Source: Amaranthus tricolor
Lineage: Eukaryota; Streptophyta; Magnoliopsida; Caryophyllales; Amaranthaceae
Reading direction: 5' to 3'
NCBI RefSeq assembly: GCF_026212465.1
Contig: NC_080056.1
Location: 8,966,517 to 9,030,516 of the forward strand
DNA length: 64,000 nt
Shown: piece after piece, positions 11,981 through 22,404 of the stretch
How positions within the stretch are numbered: the first letter of the stretch is position 1
How the letters are laid out: each line of letters begins with the position of its first letter
Notes under the pieces: generated by a model
Seen by the model: the letters and a program-made list of their open reading frames with translations, nothing else
Told to the model about the DNA's origin: nothing
The model's database searches: none
Position numbers and translations under genes: made by a program

Positions 11981-12236
11981 TTTTGAGATATTGTCTCTTT
12001 GAGAGTCATATCTCAAGTACAGCATATTAAAGATTAATGTTTATTTATCGTATTTTTAATGTCTATTTAAATTATTTTAAATGTTTATATATTGTATCCT
12101 TTATGCCTACTTTCAATATTTTAAATGTCTACTTACATTATTCTTTATGCTTACTTATAATATTTTTAAAAAGAATATAATAGGTCGATCCAATTAGAAA
12201 TGGTCTCTTAAAGAGATCGTCTGTTACAAGAATTTG
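11981..12236. repeat. MITE family F1, copy A
   Basis: Ends TTGTCTCTTTGAGAGTCATATC and GGTCTCTTAAAGAGATCGTC are imperfect inverted repeats. The interior has GATTAATGTTTATTTATC, AATGTCTATTTA and TTATGCCTACTTTCAATAT, shared in order with copies at 17.07 and 48.73 kb. Confidence 0.6.
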
Positions 12237-12959
12237 TTTACTAAAATATAGAGTTGATAAACATTACTATAATTGAATGAACTTTATTATATTCTTACTT
12301 GAAACAGCAATAAATCCAATTTATACCAGCCACAATCATAATAGATTTCGAATACTTAATATTATTAGTTAAAAATGTAAATATCATTTTATTTAATAAA
12401 GTTAAAAGTCATATTTGTCAAGTTTGTCACCTTGTGGTTCACCTAAAAGTTCTCTACCTTATGCATAACCTAGACTTATAGTATTAAACTATTGGTTGGT
12501 GAACTTCATGACCCAACCAATTACACCCTCCTTTTAAATTTGGTATTTTATGAAGAAATCTATCCAAAACAACAAAAATGTAAAACTAATAAACAAATAC
12601 CACTTTTTCATGTTAAATTTAAATCGTTCATCATCTAACAAAAGAAAAAATTATTACAATTTTACTGATTGGTCAAAACTTTTTATAAAAGTAGGTGAAC
12701 TGATTTGTCTAATTACATTGAAAACATTACGAGTAAATTATGAATAAACGTTTAAGCAGTAAACATCATTCATAGAGGGAAAAAACATCCAACTTTTGGA
12801 ACAATCTTACATTTTCATTCAATGTATTAAAAAAACATATATCATAATAATAATTAAAAATCATAAAAATTTTCACCCAACCCTAATAATATATAGTAAT
12901 AGTAATTAATAAACAAGATATATAAATATAATCTAATAATAATATTTTAAACCCCATCA
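12237..12959. other. 3' flank of the ABCG gene
   Basis: AT-rich, with no convincing gene. A 65-codon frame at 12550-12747 has no recognisable family and a composition like the surrounding noncoding DNA. The last 150 bases would contain the 3' UTR of the minus-strand transporter. Confidence 0.45.
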
Positions 12960-15188
12960 TCAATTTCTCTTGTTCTTGCTCCCCAATAACAAAGAAATAT
13001 AAAACAAAATCCTAAAGAAAAAACCCCAAGCAACCGTAATCCACAAGCAACTCCACTTACTCAAATCAGTAATCCCTTGTTGTTGAAGGATATCAGCACC
13101 GGTAGTAACACAAGTAGAAGGCGTAATCGTCATCCCCAATGATCCACTGATAGTCTGCAATAATCTTACCTTGATAGAATTAGGGACTGCCCCTAATGGA
13201 GTGTTATCGAAGATTTGTACACCTCTAATGAAGCATTTGGTTGGGTCCTGAAACTCGTTTTGCAGGACACCTTCATATGGGTATTTTACTAGTGAAATGT
13301 AGTGAAACCAGATCCAGTAATTTGGGATTCGATCTCTGTTGATGAAGAATCCTGAGAATAAGAGGAAATAGGCTAGAATTGCGACGACTATGACGTATCC
13401 GAGCATTACGTGTGGGACTACGCCTGAGAGGAAGGACACGAAGGAGTTTCCGGCCCAGAATGAGGCCATTATGATGCCGAAATAGAAGAAGAAGCCCGAT
13501 GCTCCGCCGTCGAGACCCACGGCCCAAAATGTGGTGGCGGCGAAGGCGAATGAGAGGAAGATTAAGGAAGGTAAGGCGGTTAGGGCGTGGGATAGGACGT
13601 AGGATGAGCGGCGGTAGGCGTTGTACGCGGTTTCTCTCATGAAGATGTATCGTTCTTGGAGGAAAACGGGAAGAGCATCGGCACATGTGTAGAAGGTTGT
13701 GGACATAGCGAAAGCGAAGAATCCGAGACGTTCTTGAACACCCTTTGGGGAGTTATCGAGCTGCCAGAACATGGTGGCGAGGATAAACCCCGTGACTAGC
13801 ACCGCTCCAAGCCGGATTCCGAACAGTTCCGGCATCCGCCGGGAGTTCATGATTGATCTGTTGGATAACGTTGCGATTTCGGTGTAAAATGGGTTAGCGA
13901 ATGTGGGTACCATTGAAGCTGGGCTTGCATCAGTGTTGGTGGCGCCGGATACTAGTTTCCCTCTTGAGATACTTGCACTAATGGCTTCTTTTAAGGACAA
14001 ACCACCCCTACTATCTTGTGGTGCTCCTTCAATGGCGGGTATGGTGTTTCTTCTTTTTAATTGCCATCCTTTATGGAATTCAACCAAAGGTTTGGTTCCT
14101 ATCGGAGAACCTTCTAGCTCTCTAATCAAATCAAGGGCAAATTCTGTTTTGTTTTCATTTTCAGGTATTGGGCTCCCAAATTCCTCGAAATAACCCGGTA
14201 AATCGGAAGGGGACCCACTGAAAACTGTCTGTCCTTTTGATAGAAATATAAGTCGGTCTAATAACCCCATAATACGGTAGCTAGGTTGGTGTATAGACAT
14301 CACTACAATACTTCCACTTTGTGCTATCCTTTGCAAGACTTTAACAACCATATAAGCACTTGTTGAGTCCAAACCAGAGGTCGGCTCATCGAGAAACAGT
14401 ATTATAGGATCATGAATGATGTCGATACCAATCGACACCCTTCGACGCTCACCACCCGACACACCACGGTGACCTTCGTCACCGATGATGGTCTTGGCTG
14501 CGTTCCTGAGCCCGAGCTGATCAATCAGTTGCTCAACTCGTGCTTTTTTCTTGGATTTCGACAAGGCTCGAGGAAGTCGAAATTCAGCTGAGAACATTAG
14601 TGTCTCCTCGACCGTTAGCATAGGGTATAACAAGTCATCTTGCATTACATAAGCTGATATAACCTTTAGAAGGCGAGATTCTAGTGGTTCTCCATTTAAG
14701 GTTATTTTTCCCTTGAGACTACCCTTAGCAATGCGGTTAGCAAGTGCGTCAATAAGGGTAGATTTTCCGGACCCACTTGCTCCTAGCACGGCCATGATCT
14801 CTCCGTCTCGGGCTTCGCCCGAAATATCATTCAATAGTGTCTTGGTATGGGAGTGTAGTCGCATTCTTCTTCTAATCTTGACATTGTAGGTAAGGTTTGT
14901 GAACCGAAGAACGAAAGGGAGGGCGCGTGTTTCAGGGCTGAGCGCAAGGGTGTGGTGCACGGGTGTTTCATCACCAGTGACCTCCTTGCGCATATCTCCC
15001 ACACGCTTCAACAGTTGTCCAAGCGTGGGGGAGAATGAAACACGACGACCACCATTAACACCACCGCCACCACCAATATCACCACCGTGGGATTCGAGAT
15101 CCATGGTGTGATAGTTAGTTGAGCCAAAGTAAGGTAAGAGAGTAGGTGAAGATGAGGCAGAATTATCATCTATAACACGAGATGACAT
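12960..15188 (-). CDS. ABCG6: ABC transporter G family half-transporter (ABCG6/ABCG20 clade)
   Basis: An intact, intronless frame of 742 aa. The cytosolic nucleotide-binding domain comes first: Walker [10 protein letters not shown] at 136-144, Q-loop MQDD at 182-185, signature [12 protein letters not shown] at 243-254, Walker [14 protein letters not shown] at 262-274 and H-loop SIHQPS at 298-303. The ABC2 membrane domain follows from about 430, with hydrophobic spans near 458-475, 490-508, 540-556, 565-590, 595-614 and 715-735. The protein ends LLGSKNKRN. Order and length fit the white-brown-complex half-transporters of Arabidopsis ABCG1/2/6/16/20, which are single-exon genes, act as dimers in the plasma membrane, and are linked to export of suberin or pollen-wall lipids. 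The N-terminal 50 residues are Ser- and Gly-rich with a GGDIGGGGG run, which is unlike the conserved core. The ATG at 15188 is the first in frame and is followed by [10 protein letters not shown]. Exact orthology within the clade cannot be settled by reading, so the symbol is approximate. Confidence 0.95.
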   Translation of the reverse strand: MSSRVIDDNSASSSPTLLPYFGSTNYHTMDLESHGGDIGGGGGVNGGRRVSFSPTLGQLLKRVGDMRKEVTGDETPVHHTLALSPETRALPFVLRFTNLTYNVKIRRRMRLHSHTKTLLNDISGEARDGEIMAVLGASGSGKSTLIDALANRIAKGSLKGKITLNGEPLESRLLKVISAYVMQDDLLYPMLTVEETLMFSAEFRLPRALSKSKKKARVEQLIDQLGLRNAAKTIIGDEGHRGVSGGERRRVSIGIDIIHDPIILFLDEPTSGLDSTSAYMVVKVLQRIAQSGSIVVMSIHQPSYRIMGLLDRLIFLSKGQTVFSGSPSDLPGYFEEFGSPIPENENKTEFALDLIRELEGSPIGTKPLVEFHKGWQLKRRNTIPAIEGAPQDSRGGLSLKEAISASISRGKLVSGATNTDASPASMVPTFANPFYTEIATLSNRSIMNSRRMPELFGIRLGAVLVTGFILATMFWQLDNSPKGVQERLGFFAFAMSTTFYTCADALPVFLQERYIFMRETAYNAYRRSSYVLSHALTALPSLIFLSFAFAATTFWAVGLDGGASGFFFYFGIIMASFWAGNSFVSFLSGVVPHVMLGYVIVVAILAYFLLFSGFFINRDRIPNYWIWFHYISLVKYPYEGVLQNEFQDPTKCFIRGVQIFDNTPLGAVPNSIKVRLLQTISGSLGMTITPSTCVTTGADILQQQGITDLSKWSCLWITVAWGFFFRILFYISLLLGSKNKRN

Positions 15189-15230
15189 TCTAGTACTAGT
15201 ACCTCTTAAGATATCCAGCTTTAAGGGCTC

Positions 15231-15238
15231 TATTTATA
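15231..15238 (-). promoter_or_regulatory. Candidate TATA box of the ABCG gene
   Basis: TATAAATA on the minus strand, about 43 bases upstream of the ATG. The position implies a very short leader, so an upstream element is possible. Confidence 0.4.
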
Positions 15239-16637
15239 TTCACACTTTATAAGAAAAAAAATGGAAAACAAGTTTTTTTGAGGTTTGCTAATCTTGTAGT
15301 AAAGGGTTGTTTGGCAAAGAAAGGAGTTGATATTGAAGTGGGGCAAAGTGGATGTCCCCTAGTTTAGGAATGGTAAGTTAGTCTCAAATGAAGAAATTGA
15401 TTGGAAATGTATATATATAGAATTAAATGGTAGACAATAAAATAATAAAGGTAGTTTATTGTTTTGTTGAATATAGTTTGTTGTGAATGTGAAAATTGGG
15501 TGTGATAGTGGAGAAAACCATTGAAATTATCATACTTAATAAAGGGTGGGAGGGTGAGAGAGAGGTGACCTAAAATCTCCTAATCTCTTGTCAACACGCC
15601 TCAAATTTAATGAGTGAGCACATCACATGAATGCATCAAATAAGACTTGGAGTAAAAAGGTTGGTTTGTTTGGATTATTATATTATACTTTATCTGTTTT
15701 TTAAAATTATTTTTATTTCATATTTTGGATTGTTCTATTTATTGAATAATGAATTTGATAGAGAAAAAGTAGGGACCAAAAACATTAAAAAATAATAAAA
15801 AAAAAGTTAAAAGAAAATATATGAAGACTACAGCTAATTAAAAAATATTTTTATAAAGTTGTGCGAAAATATGTGGATAGTATAAAGTTGGTTTTTTTCG
15901 ATTATTATCAAACATACAAATAAAAATGTTGGAAAATGACAAATATCATCCTTAGGGAGCCTTGACAAATGAAATTATTGTAGTGGATAATGGTTAATTA
16001 CATGAAAATATTTATCTAATTTAGAATTTGATATTTTTAAAATTGGAGTTAAATTAGGCAAAATTTTATATACTATTATAATATCAATTCTATATGACTA
16101 ACCTAGAATTTGATATGTTTATTGAATGAAAAAAATGATGTATTCTATAAAAAATTAGTATTTAATTTTTGTTTTAAAAATTATGTATTCAATAAATTTA
16201 ATCACCATAATATATATTTGCATTATTCTTTAAAGTATTTAAAGTTATATTTTTATTTCATGCTAAAATTCGTGCATTGCATTGAGCTTTTATACTAGTA
16301 TATAATAAAAATGCTTACCTTTCTATTTTGGTCTCCGTTTCATTTTATTCACAAACTTATCATCTCTCTTGCGTTTAATTTTTTATCCAACAAACAATTA
16401 ATAGTTACACTATAAATTTTTGGTGCTTTCTCAAATGGATATAATACTCCTAATATAACTTTTTTTAAATTATAGAGTAGACCGAGCAAAGAGAATTAAT
16501 GAGAATCGAACTGAAGACTTTACATAAAAAAAATAGTATTTGTTTTAACTAAGACAAAACCATATTTTTTTTAGAAAGTAATAATATATTAATTTTACTT
16601 ATTTTGTGATCGTTATTGTTACTAGTTTATGATGTGG
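15239..16637. other. Upstream region of the ABCG gene
   Basis: AT-rich promoter-side DNA with no convincing gene. The 62-codon frame at 16110-16298 is rich in Phe, Tyr and Asn and is not recognisable. Confidence 0.45.
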
Positions 16638-16646
16638 ACACGTGGC
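16638..16646. promoter_or_regulatory. G-box / ABRE-like motif ACACGTGGC
   Basis: A perfect ACACGTGGC core about 1.45 kb upstream of the ABCG start. The motif is bound by bZIP factors in abscisic-acid responses. A single copy at this distance is only suggestive. Confidence 0.3.
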
Positions 16647-17068
16647 GAAGTGGGTATTCAGTTTTGATAGTCATGGCTTTTGTAATATAGAAGTAATGGA
16701 GAAAATGGTAGGGTATGGAGGAATTAGGTGTGGGTGTTAATCTACTGTACTGTTCGCCTACTTATAATACTTATAATGTAGTTTGGTCTTAGATGAAAAA
16801 AGAGCGGCTTTCTTGCTCTCTACACAAATTTCTGTTTATCCATGTGATTGTTTTATTCTATTTTCACCTCTATCTTGTTCCATTGAAGGAACCATAGACT
16901 TTTCTGATTGCTTAATTGGGTAATTATTATTTTCTTTTTTTTTTAAGGATAATATTGGTTATTAGAATATTTTAATGAAAATATGTGCAACTTTTCTTAT
17001 AATTAATCTAGAATTGGTACTTGTATAACGATTATGAAAAGCAATTGAAATATCTTAGGGATTCATCT

Positions 17069-17270
17069 AGTCTCATGAGAGATTGTCTTTTTTAGAGACG
17101 TATTTCAAGTCTAGCTCATTAAAGACTAATGTTTGCTTATATTATCCTTAATGCTTACTTACTCTATTCTTAGTGCCTACTTTTAATATCTTAAATGTCT
17201 ATTTACGTCATTTTTAGTGCCTACTAATAATATTTTAAATAATATATAATGGGCCGGCTCAATTAAATCT
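17069..17270. repeat. MITE family F1, copy B
   Basis: Shares with 11.98 kb the left end GAGAGATTGTC...AGAGACGTAT, the interior AAAGACTAATGTTTGCTTAT and TTAGTGCCTACTTTTAATAT, and AATGGGCCGGCTCAATT near the right end. The right terminus is shortened compared with copy C. Confidence 0.55.
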
Positions 17271-17600
17271 CAAAAATTTAATGTATATATGTAGGAATAA
17301 ATTGTCGAGTATAAAACTATTGTGAGATCTAAACTATTAATTTAAACTTTTGTTTGAATTGGTTATTTGCAACGTTATTAGAGTCAACGTGACAATAATG
17401 TCATGAATTTGAATCTATATTAACTCTTCAATACAAGTGTAATATTCCACACAAGGTATAAAAATGATCTATACAACCTTCACACTTTTAAAATGAGTCT
17501 CATATGAAGAAGCATGCTAAAGTATTAATTACTATCAGGATGACCCCAATCACGTTATTTTAAGATATGGATATTGTATTTACAGGGATGGTCTTTAATA

Positions 17601-17854
17601 CTCCCTTCTATTCAGCCTAAATGTCTCATTTGACTTTTCACACTTATCGAGGTAACATTTTAACCTTTAATATCTTAAATTATTCTTAATTAAAAATTAT
17701 AAAAAGTTGATATTAATAATCATTGTATTGAGACAAATCAAACAAGATCCTACATGATTATGTTTTAACTTATAGATTAAGAGTAAAATACAAATATAGA
17801 ATGATAAGTGAATAGTGCCAAAAATCAAATGGGATATTTAGGTTGAATAGGAGG
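17601..17854. mobile_element. Stowaway-like MITE, 254 bp
   Basis: TA duplications at 17599-17600 and 17855-17856. The terminal inverted repeats are about 35 bp: CTCCCTTCTATTCAGCCTAA at the left and CCTCCTATTCAACCTAAATA read from the right end. The interior GAGACAAATCAAACAAGATC recurs in broken copies at 4.1 and 58.7 kb. Confidence 0.7.
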
Positions 17855-17856
17855 TA

Positions 17857-18577
17857 GTATGTAACATTGGTAAGTTTAAGTTAAAAAGGGAAATTCATTT
17901 AAGTTGGTGGTGATATGCCCGATTTCATATAATAGTAATATAGTACATAGAATTTCATCTAAGATCTTAGTATGGCAATCGATGTATGGGATCTATACTT
18001 ATGTTAGTTCTCTCTAAAAGTTTTCTTGGTGGATTTTAACCAAACTATATAATCCAACTATAAAATTATTTTAATTTCGTCTAAGCAAACATAATACTTA
18101 TACTTGAAGTTAGACATGATAACCTCATTTTTGTTAAATTTCTACCTATTAAATAAATTTTTCCTTTAATTAATTTAGATTTGTACGATTATGAAAAGCA
18201 AGTGAATCATAATTCTCAAAAGTTAGTATTGTAATGTAATTTCTATGTGGAGTTACAATGTAAATTGAAAAGACTTGCTTGAACTTGATATTTTTAGTCT
18301 TGGCATTATTCAAAAAAAAATATATATATATTGCAAGCATGGTTTAAGTTCTATTAATTATAATAATTTCCATGGCTTGTATATGTGTGGTACAATATTT
18401 CTAATATTATTCTTGTTTCAAAATATTTTATTTTGGAGTTAGTAATAATATTATTAGAGGCTACTACAATTAGAATTCGATATGATATCTCGGAATGGTT
18501 TAAGTAATGAGTTATTTTCTAAATCATCAACGATTTCTTTTAGTTAGCTATAGGAATATATCTTTTCTTATCAATAG
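17857..18577. other. Intergenic, nothing recognised
   Basis: No gene or repeat identified; a short TATATATATA run lies near 18320. Confidence 0.45.
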
Positions 18578-18594
18578 GAAATTAGTGAAGATTC

Positions 18595-20563
18595 ATCATC
18601 ATCATCTTACCCAGTGTATACTACTCATAGAGAAACTATAGACAGGGTTTGGAGAGGGAAGAACAGCGGCAACTCATACCCATAAAGGAGAGCGCGGCCA
18701 AGGGATTCCCCCGGTTGATAAAGAGATGTAACTAAACGGGAAAGATAAGTTAAATGCCTATAAATAAAATAAATAAGTAGAACCAACTACAAAATAAAAG
18801 AAAACAAAAACTAATAATAAAAGAAACGAGATAAGCAAGAGATCAAGAACACCAAAAGGTAATCTAAGAGGACATCGGTAGTCTAAAACATAGATATAAC
18901 ACCTCCAACTACCCCTATCCCTAGTCAGGCCCTCAGAGAGGTTTAACTCATGCAAGTCAACTCTTATTAGTTCATCCCAAGTTCTCCTGGGTCTTCCTCG
19001 ACTCCTCCTACCCTCTACTATAATGGTTTCTACCCTCCTCACAGTCTTTCTTTGCATATGTCCAAATCACCTCAATCTCTTTTCGCGTATTTTTGCAAAA
19101 ATAGGGGCTACCTCTAGTTTGTCCCTAAACTCTTGGTTCCTAATTCGATCCATCAATGTGCGCTCACACATCCACCTCAACATACGCATTTCTGTAACTT
19201 TCATCTTATGTTCAAAAATCTTCTTTACAGGCCAACATTCGGTCCCATATAGCAAATCAGCTCTGATTGCTGCCCGGTAGAATTTTCTTTTTAACTTGCT
19301 TGGGAATTTCCTATCACATAGCACTGTAGTGGCTGCTCGCCACTTGAGCCAACCCGCATATATACGATGATTTACATCTCCGTCAATCTCCCCATCTCTT
19401 TGAATAATCGATCCCAAATACTTATACTTGGTCGTACTTTTAATAACTGCTTTATAAATTGACACCTCTGGTTCACCTACCAGTAATGTCCCACTAAAGT
19501 CACAGCGCAAATACTCGGTCTTCGTACGACTAATGCGCAACCCTTTTACCTTCTAAAGCTTCCCTTCACTCATCTAATTTATTACTAACCTCCTCTCTAG
19601 TTTCTGCTACCAACACTATGTCGTCAGCGAATAGCATGCACCACGGTACCGTCTCCCAAATAGATTTAGAAATCTCTTCCATAATGACAGTAAAAAGAAA
19701 GGGCTTAGAGCCGATCCCTGATGTAGTCTAACTTTAAACGAAAAAGGCTCTATTATCCCCACCGGTGTTTGAATGTTAGTCGAAAATCTGTCATACATAT
19801 CCCGTATAGCCTCAATGTGCACTGAAGAAATACCTCTAGCCTTGACGCTATCCCAGATGACACGTCGTGGTATGCTATCATACGCTTTCTCCAAGTCAAT
19901 GAACACCATATGCAGATCCTTCTTTCGCTCTCTATATTTCTCCATCAGTCTCCTCAAAACATGAATTGCCTCAATGGTTGACCTTCCTGGCATAAAACTA
20001 AATTGGTTCTCTCTAATCACCGTTTCCTATCTAATTCTCCTTTCTATCACTCTTTCCCATAATTTCATTGTGTGGCTTAGAAGTTTGATACCTCTATAAT
20101 TCTCGCATACCTGCGCATCGCCTTTGTTTTTAAACAGAGGTATTAGTGTGCTACTCCTCCATTCTTCTGGCATCTTATGTGTCCTCAAAATAATATTAAA
20201 GAGGTTAGTCAGCCAACGAATGTCCTCTTCTCTTAAACCCCTCCACACCTCAATCTGGATGTTATCTGGCCCGACTGCCTTTGTTCTCCCTATCTTTTTG
20301 AGAGCTTCTCCTACTTCCTATGTGGTAATATCACTCGTTGACCCGTATTCTAGTGGTGTTGGACGTCAGAAATTTGATTATCCGCCTCCTTTGACCCCCT
20401 AGACTCATTGAGTAGCTTAGAGAAATACTGGAGCCATCTGGTTTTGATGTTCTCTTGTAGATCAAAACAAAAAAAATACCATTTTATCTATTACAAATAA
20501 CTACCATTAATTGTAGATCAAAACAAAAAAAATACTTGTAGATCTTTTTTGGTTTTGACGTCA
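18595..20563 (-). mobile_element. 5'-truncated LINE with 17-bp target duplication
   Basis: The element is bounded by GAAATTAGTGAAGATTC at 18578-18594 and again at 20564-20580, an exact 17-bp direct repeat. Read on the minus strand, reverse transcriptase sequence starts near 20455 and the 3' end is a short GAT repeat (about 18595-18607) abutting the duplication. The endonuclease and the start of the second frame are missing, as is usual for 5'-truncated LINE copies. Between 20456 and 20563 lies non-LINE filler made of copies of the flanking DNA. The minus-strand 3' UTR occupies about 18609-18757. Confidence 0.85.
18758..20455 (-). pseudogene. Broken LINE reverse transcriptase
   Basis: Read downward, the fragments run: ENIKTRWLQYFSKLLNES (about 20450), WRGLREEDIRWLTNLFN and NYRGIKLLSH (20248-20027), ENQFSFMPGRSTIEAI, MVFIDLEKAYDSIPR and LHQGSALSPF (20020-19690), SRTKTEYLRCDFSG and YKYLGSIIQRDGEID (19540-19400), and a C-terminal segment with GRRSRGRPRRTWDEL (about 19010-18965). 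These are reverse-transcriptase motifs of a common plant non-LTR lineage. One in-frame stop separates the pieces at 20248-20027 and 20020-19616. A frameshift near 19690 puts the catalytic LFADD (about 19640) in another frame. Further breaks occur around 19550 and 19060. It cannot encode a working enzyme. Confidence 0.85.
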
Positions 20564-20629
20564 GAAATTAGTGAAGATTCTCTATTACAAATAACTACCA
20601 TTAATTGTAGATCAAAACAAAAAAAATAC
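20456..20629. repeat. Duplicated flank at the LINE 5' junction
   Basis: A 49-base segment at 20487-20535 is identical to 20581-20629, which lies just outside the target duplication. A third, partial copy (TTGTAGATCAAAACAAAAAA) is at 20455-20475, fused to LINE sequence. Between 20536 and 20563 there is TTGTAGATC followed by TTTTTTGGTTTTGAC, which looks like a partly inverted copy of the same segment. Confidence 0.85.
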
Positions 20630-20824
20630 AAAGAATAAAAGAAATAACAACTTTTGTGATAAACGGTCCCGTTCAAAAACGTTTCCCACAAGCACAGTCC
20701 ATTTTAATTTAAAAGAAAATTTAAACAAACTTGTTGCTGCACGCTTTAAAAAACGGTTTCTCAACTCATCGTAAAACAACTTCAAATTCAAAAACAAAAA
20801 CTGAAATATTTGATGCTTGAATTT

Positions 20825-21360
20825 GATAATTTTAAATCTTAAATTTCATTTGAACACAATAAAAATGAAAATGCTGCTATAATATGTTTGATTGATGTTA
20901 AATATTTTTTTTATTCAATAATGATTAACTTAACATGTTAAAGTGAGGCTTTTAACGCAACATAGTTGGTGTTTTACCATAACAAATTTGATAATTTAGG
21001 TATTCACGGTTACTGATGGTGTTTAAGCATACTCTTATTGGCATTTTATCTAGTTAAAGTTAACATTTTATCTAATCATAATTGCTGCTTTTAACATGTT
21101 GAGGTTGGGCTTTTAACGAAATATAGTTGGTGTTTAAGCATGTTATAGTTTTTTAAAATAGCTATAGTTGATGTTTTGGTACAATAAAATTGATATTTTA
21201 AATAGCAATCAGTAAATATTTTAACTTTACAAAATTAGTATTTGACCATATTGAAGTTGGACTTTCAACTAATTATAGTTGGTGTTTTCACCTGATTTAT
21301 TTATGAGTATGCTTTTGAACTAGCTATAAGTGTTTTAGCATATTGAAGTTGGTAATTTAA
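20825..21360. repeat. Very degenerate tandem repeat
   Basis: Phrases such as GTTGGTGTTTTA, GGCTTTTAACG, CATGTTGAGGTTGGGC, CATATTGAAGTTGGAC recur at irregular spacing of about 40-80 bases. This looks like an old tandem array, not coding. Confidence 0.4.
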
Positions 21361-21371
21361 CTAGTTTACTC

Positions 21372-21372
21372 C

Positions 21373-21432
<60 letters not shown>
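21372..21432. repeat. AT dinucleotide microsatellite
   Basis: About 30 uninterrupted TA units. Confidence 0.97.
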
Positions 21433-21441
<9 letters not shown>

Positions 21442-21939
21442 TTACCATGAGTATAAAAATACAACAGATACACGAGAAAGCTAATCAAACGATCAAGTAG
21501 CTTTAGAATGGAACGCTTGATTCTTGAATTTGATCAATTCAAATCTCAAAATCAATCAAAAACCAATAACAATGAAATTGCGGTTATGCATGGAGGTATT
21601 GAACATACCTATTTTTTTTTATAAAAAAAAAAAGATAAAACTAGCTAAAATGCCTACTTCTTATCTTATTAACTGAAGGTATCGTAAACACATATTTTGA
21701 TTTGTTAAAACACCATCTATACGACTAGTTAAAATGTTAATATTACATACCATGCACGAATAAAATAAATGAATTATATTCACCTTTTAAACATTGTCAT
21801 CACCGATTTTCGTGACAACAGATAATATATCGTGCATATTTCTTATCACGTAGTAGCCACACTCAAGACCATCTTTTTGATGTGCACACTACATCAAAAA
21901 GAAATAAAAAAAATATTCATGTCAAGATCCGTTTGAAAC

Positions 21940-22330
21940 ACAAAAGCCCTTAAAAAGACTACTTGACATGTAATTTCAGTTATGCCTGTTTTTCAAGTCT
22001 ATCTATTTCAAAACCGTAATTACTAATTAGTGCTAATTACGTGTCAAGTTTCATGTCAAACAAATCAAGTTTGACCTAATTTTTACAAGTTAGAGGGTAC
22101 AAAAGCCCTTAAAAAGACTACTTGACACGTAAATTCGCACATATGCATACTTTTTTAAGCTTAACTATTTCAAAGCTATAATATTACTAATTAGTGTTGC
22201 ATGTCATATTTCATGTCAAACGAATTAAGTTTGACCTAATTTTTGCAAGTTAATGGCTTATAAAACCTTATTAAGGCTACTTAACATTTAAATTCCTAGA
22301 TATGTTTATTTTTATTACTAATTAAAGCCT
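21940..22330. repeat. Tandem repeat, unit about 160 bp, 2.4 copies
   Basis: Unit starts at 21940, 22099 and about 22259, each beginning ACAAAAGCCCTTAAAAAGAC or a variant, followed by CTACTTGACA, then TTTCATGTCAAAC and AAGTTTGACCTAATTTTT. The third unit is partial and more diverged. Satellite-like; no coding signal. Confidence 0.7.
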
Positions 22331-22404
22331 AACTAATTGGTGTTGGATGTATTTTTATTGATTTCTATTTCGAAAATGTGTCTCTCAAAGTTGATCCCAT
22401 ACTT

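Noticed and set aside
13273..13686. A 137-codon Arg/Leu/Ile-rich frame on the minus strand
   Set aside because: It is another frame of the ABCG coding sequence, as are the plus-strand frames at 13903-14193 and 14899-15111.
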